A DNA stretch of 8,567 bases from Bacteroidales bacterium UBA5197. Its GTDB lineage: Bacteria > Bacteroidota > Bacteroidia > Bacteroidales > Lentimicrobiaceae. The DNA lies in contig DHVX01000056.1 of NCBI GenBank assembly GCA_002412885.1, positions 1-8,567 on the forward strand, written 5' to 3'. A program made the position numbers and the translations under genes. Shown piece by piece: positions 7,322-8,567 of this stretch; the first letter of the stretch is position 1; each line of letters starts with the position of its first letter. Below the pieces are notes generated by a model, which was not told the DNA's origin, ran no database searches, and worked only from the letters and a program-made list of their open reading frames with translations.

Positions 7322-7825
7322 TATTCTGAGTTTTTATAACAAGTGGTGAGTAAAAGGATCGAAGTTCGAAACACGATATAAATATAAACTCACAGCCTGC
7401 AAATAGGTTCATGAACAGGTAATTTCTTTCCGTCAATTCATCAGCACTTCGGTAGTCTTTAGTCAATAGTCGATAGTCAATAGTCAATGGTCAATAGTCC
7501 CGATAGCTATCAACGATTTTTTAGCCCTTCTTCATTTTAGTTAGATTCATGCGAATTTATTTCTTTTTTTGAGAGTACCTCGTTGATTTCGTTTATTGTT
7601 GATAGATTTCCATATTCTACTGCGATCATAAATGTTATTTCATCTCAATATACTAGATAATATTATGGCGGTAGTATTAGTTATCAATAAGATTGGATAA
7701 TTTGGCTTAAAGTACTTAGAGGTAAATAATAATTTAATACATATGATAACTATTTTCGCAATAATTTTGTGAATTCATATTTTATTTGTAATATTAATTT
7801 AGTATTAACATTAAAATCTACGATT
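7322..7825. other. Intergenic region with composition shift
   Basis: No gene is supported. The first part is the leader of the DUF1801 gene and contains a palindrome GTTCATGAAC (about 7409-7418) that could be an operator, without further evidence. A heptamer array follows at 7454-7499. From about 7540 to 7825 the DNA is strongly AT-rich compared with the genes to the left, consistent with the edge of acquired DNA before the helix-turn-helix gene. Confidence 0.5.
7454..7499. repeat. AGTCAAT heptamer array
   Basis: Seven-base units in order are AGTCTTT, AGTCAAT, AGTCGAT, AGTCAAT, AGTCAAT, GGTCAAT and a partial AGTC. It is a degenerate tandem repeat with a different unit from the TTAGAAA arrays but the same 7-base period. 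It lies upstream of the DUF1801 gene and outside any coding region. Confidence 0.75.
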
Positions 7826-8266
7826 ATGACTCTCAAAATTGATGGATTAAAAGGAAATGATTTTATCATTGACCCTGACGATTCATTAGCTATGAAATTG
7901 GCTATGCTTATCGAAGGCCGTTGCACTATAGGCGTCAAGGCAGCGTGTCAGAAATTTGGTTACACTGAACAGCGTTTCTATCAATTGATGAAACAGTATG
8001 AACAGGAAGGGGCCATAGCCTTGGTAGACAAAAAGCGTGGTTCAGATGCAAAGCCAGTAAGAACTGAGGTTGTTGTGAATCAGATAATCCGGCTGCGGTT
8101 TTTAGACCCTCTTGCCGACACGGCTGTAATCGTCCAAAAAATGAACCAGAGGGGGTTCAGGGTAAGCAAACGCAGTGTTGAGAGGACAATTACGGAATAT
8201 GGGCTCCAAAAAAAAACGCATGTTCTGAACCCTGAAAATGAGAAGCAAAAGAAAGAAATTGAATAG
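7826..8266 (+). CDS. Helix-turn-helix protein, probable transposase DNA-binding half
   Basis: A 146-residue basic protein with two helix-turn-helix-like segments. The first, around residues 34-58, reads as a homeodomain-like insertion-sequence module (AACQKFGYTEQRFYQLMKQY). The second, around 94-127, includes VSKRSVERTITEYGL. This two-HTH layout is typical of the N-terminal part of DDE transposases, but no DDE catalytic domain follows: the frame ends at 8266 and the next 300 bases are non-coding repeats. The ATG at 7826 is preferred over an in-frame codon at 7769 because the upstream residues lie in AT-rich leader DNA. In the next frame a short continuation (NSYRNEVFKRVI) runs to a stop at 8298-8300, exactly where a repeat begins, suggesting a truncated or frameshifted gene. 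A stand-alone DNA-binding protein is the alternative. Confidence 0.65.
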   Translation: MTLKIDGLKGNDFIIDPDDSLAMKLAMLIEGRCTIGVKAACQKFGYTEQRFYQLMKQYEQEGAIALVDKKRGSDAKPVRTEVVVNQIIRLRFLDPLADTAVIVQKMNQRGFRVSKRSVERTITEYGLQKKTHVLNPENEKQKKEIE

Positions 8267-8300
8267 CTATCGGAACGAAGTGTTTAAACGGGTGATTTAA

Positions 8301-8357
8301 CTGTCATCTCCGCATTATGCTCATTTTTTTTGAGTTACAACTACCAATGACAGATTA
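8301..8357. repeat. 57-bp palindromic repeat, copy 1
   Basis: CTGTCAT (8301-8307) pairs with ATGACAG (8347-8353), and inside it CTCA (8320-8323) pairs with TGAG (8331-8334) around a T run. The copy at 8509 shares the first 23 bases (starting CTGTCATCTCCGCATTATGC) and the last 18 or so (CTACCAATGACAGATTA). The outward-reading ends both start TGTCAT after a T/A-rich triplet, like short terminal inverted repeats. Confidence 0.8.
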
Positions 8358-8508
8358 GAATTGTGTTTGGTGGATTACCTGTTACTAAGGTCTGCAAAAT
8401 AAATTAAGCCTGCCTGTGTGCCACAGGCAGACAGGGTTGATCCTGCTTACTACAAAGTGGGAAAGTACTTTCAAACTTTCTGAAAATGATTAAGGATGCT
8501 GTTTCCTC
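8358..8508. other. Spacer between the two palindromic repeats
   Basis: No gene is supported in these 151 bases. They contain a perfect 9-bp hairpin, CTGCCTGTG (8410-8418) with CACAGGCAG (8422-8430) around TGC, and a 12-base palindrome GAAAGTACTTTC (8461-8472). Whether the spacer repeats beyond the window cannot be seen. Confidence 0.55.
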
Positions 8509-8567
8509 CTGTCATCTCCGCATTATGCTCAAATTTTTTTTTAGTGCAAACTACCAATGACAGATTA
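8509..8567. repeat. 59-bp palindromic repeat, copy 2, at window edge
   Basis: It matches the repeat at 8301 at both ends, with CTGTCAT (8509-8515) and ATGACAG (8557-8563), and differs in the centre: the T run is longer, preceded by AAA, and the inner CTCA/TGAG pairing is lost. The repeat ends at the last base of the window, so a longer array may continue beyond it. Confidence 0.8.

Noticed and set aside
8208..8216. Programmed frameshift at a run of nine As in the HTH gene
   Set aside because: Both alternative frames meet a stop within a few codons and no second reading frame with a DDE domain follows.
8301..8567. CRISPR array
   Set aside because: Only two copies are visible, the repeat is 57-59 bp with a variable centre, and the spacer is 151 bases; no cas gene is present.

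Overview
The window looks like chromosomal DNA of a member of the Bacteroidota, probably Bacteroidales-like. Three things suggest this: a lipoprotein transglutaminase of a type I associate with that phylum, a start region for the TauE gene carrying the phylum's TAnnTTTG -7 promoter element, and A-rich leaders without clear Shine-Dalgarno sequences. Intergenic DNA is unusually rich in hairpins and heptamer repeats. This assignment rests on reading alone; no database search was possible.

Layout: 1-966 is non-coding and holds two large imperfect inverted repeats (2-170 and 256-370) and one copy of an interspersed repeat (450-581). An acyl-CoA dehydrogenase (967-2511, +) follows. A repeat-packed gap leads to a TauE/SafE-type membrane permease (2729-3505, -). 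A 727-base divergent intergenic region (3506-4232) carries the second, inverted copy of the interspersed repeat, four strong hairpins and a perfect heptamer array. Next come a large lipoprotein (4233-6896, +) with an intact transglutaminase domain, a beta-sandwich-like linker, a second transglutaminase-like domain lacking the catalytic residues and a thioredoxin-like tail, and convergently a DUF1801 protein (6905-7321, -). After a second kind of heptamer array (7454-7499) the base composition becomes AT-rich. A helix-turn-helix protein resembling the DNA-binding half of a transposase (7826-8266, +) is followed by two copies of a 57-59 bp palindromic repeat 208 bases apart (8301 and 8509); the second ends at the window edge.

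The four housekeeping-type genes do not form an operon or an evident pathway; each appears to have its own signals. No RNA gene, CRISPR array or complete insertion sequence was seen. The parts most worth a second look are the non-coding hairpin families, in which loops are conserved while stems change with compensation, and the right-end module of HTH protein plus palindromic repeats.
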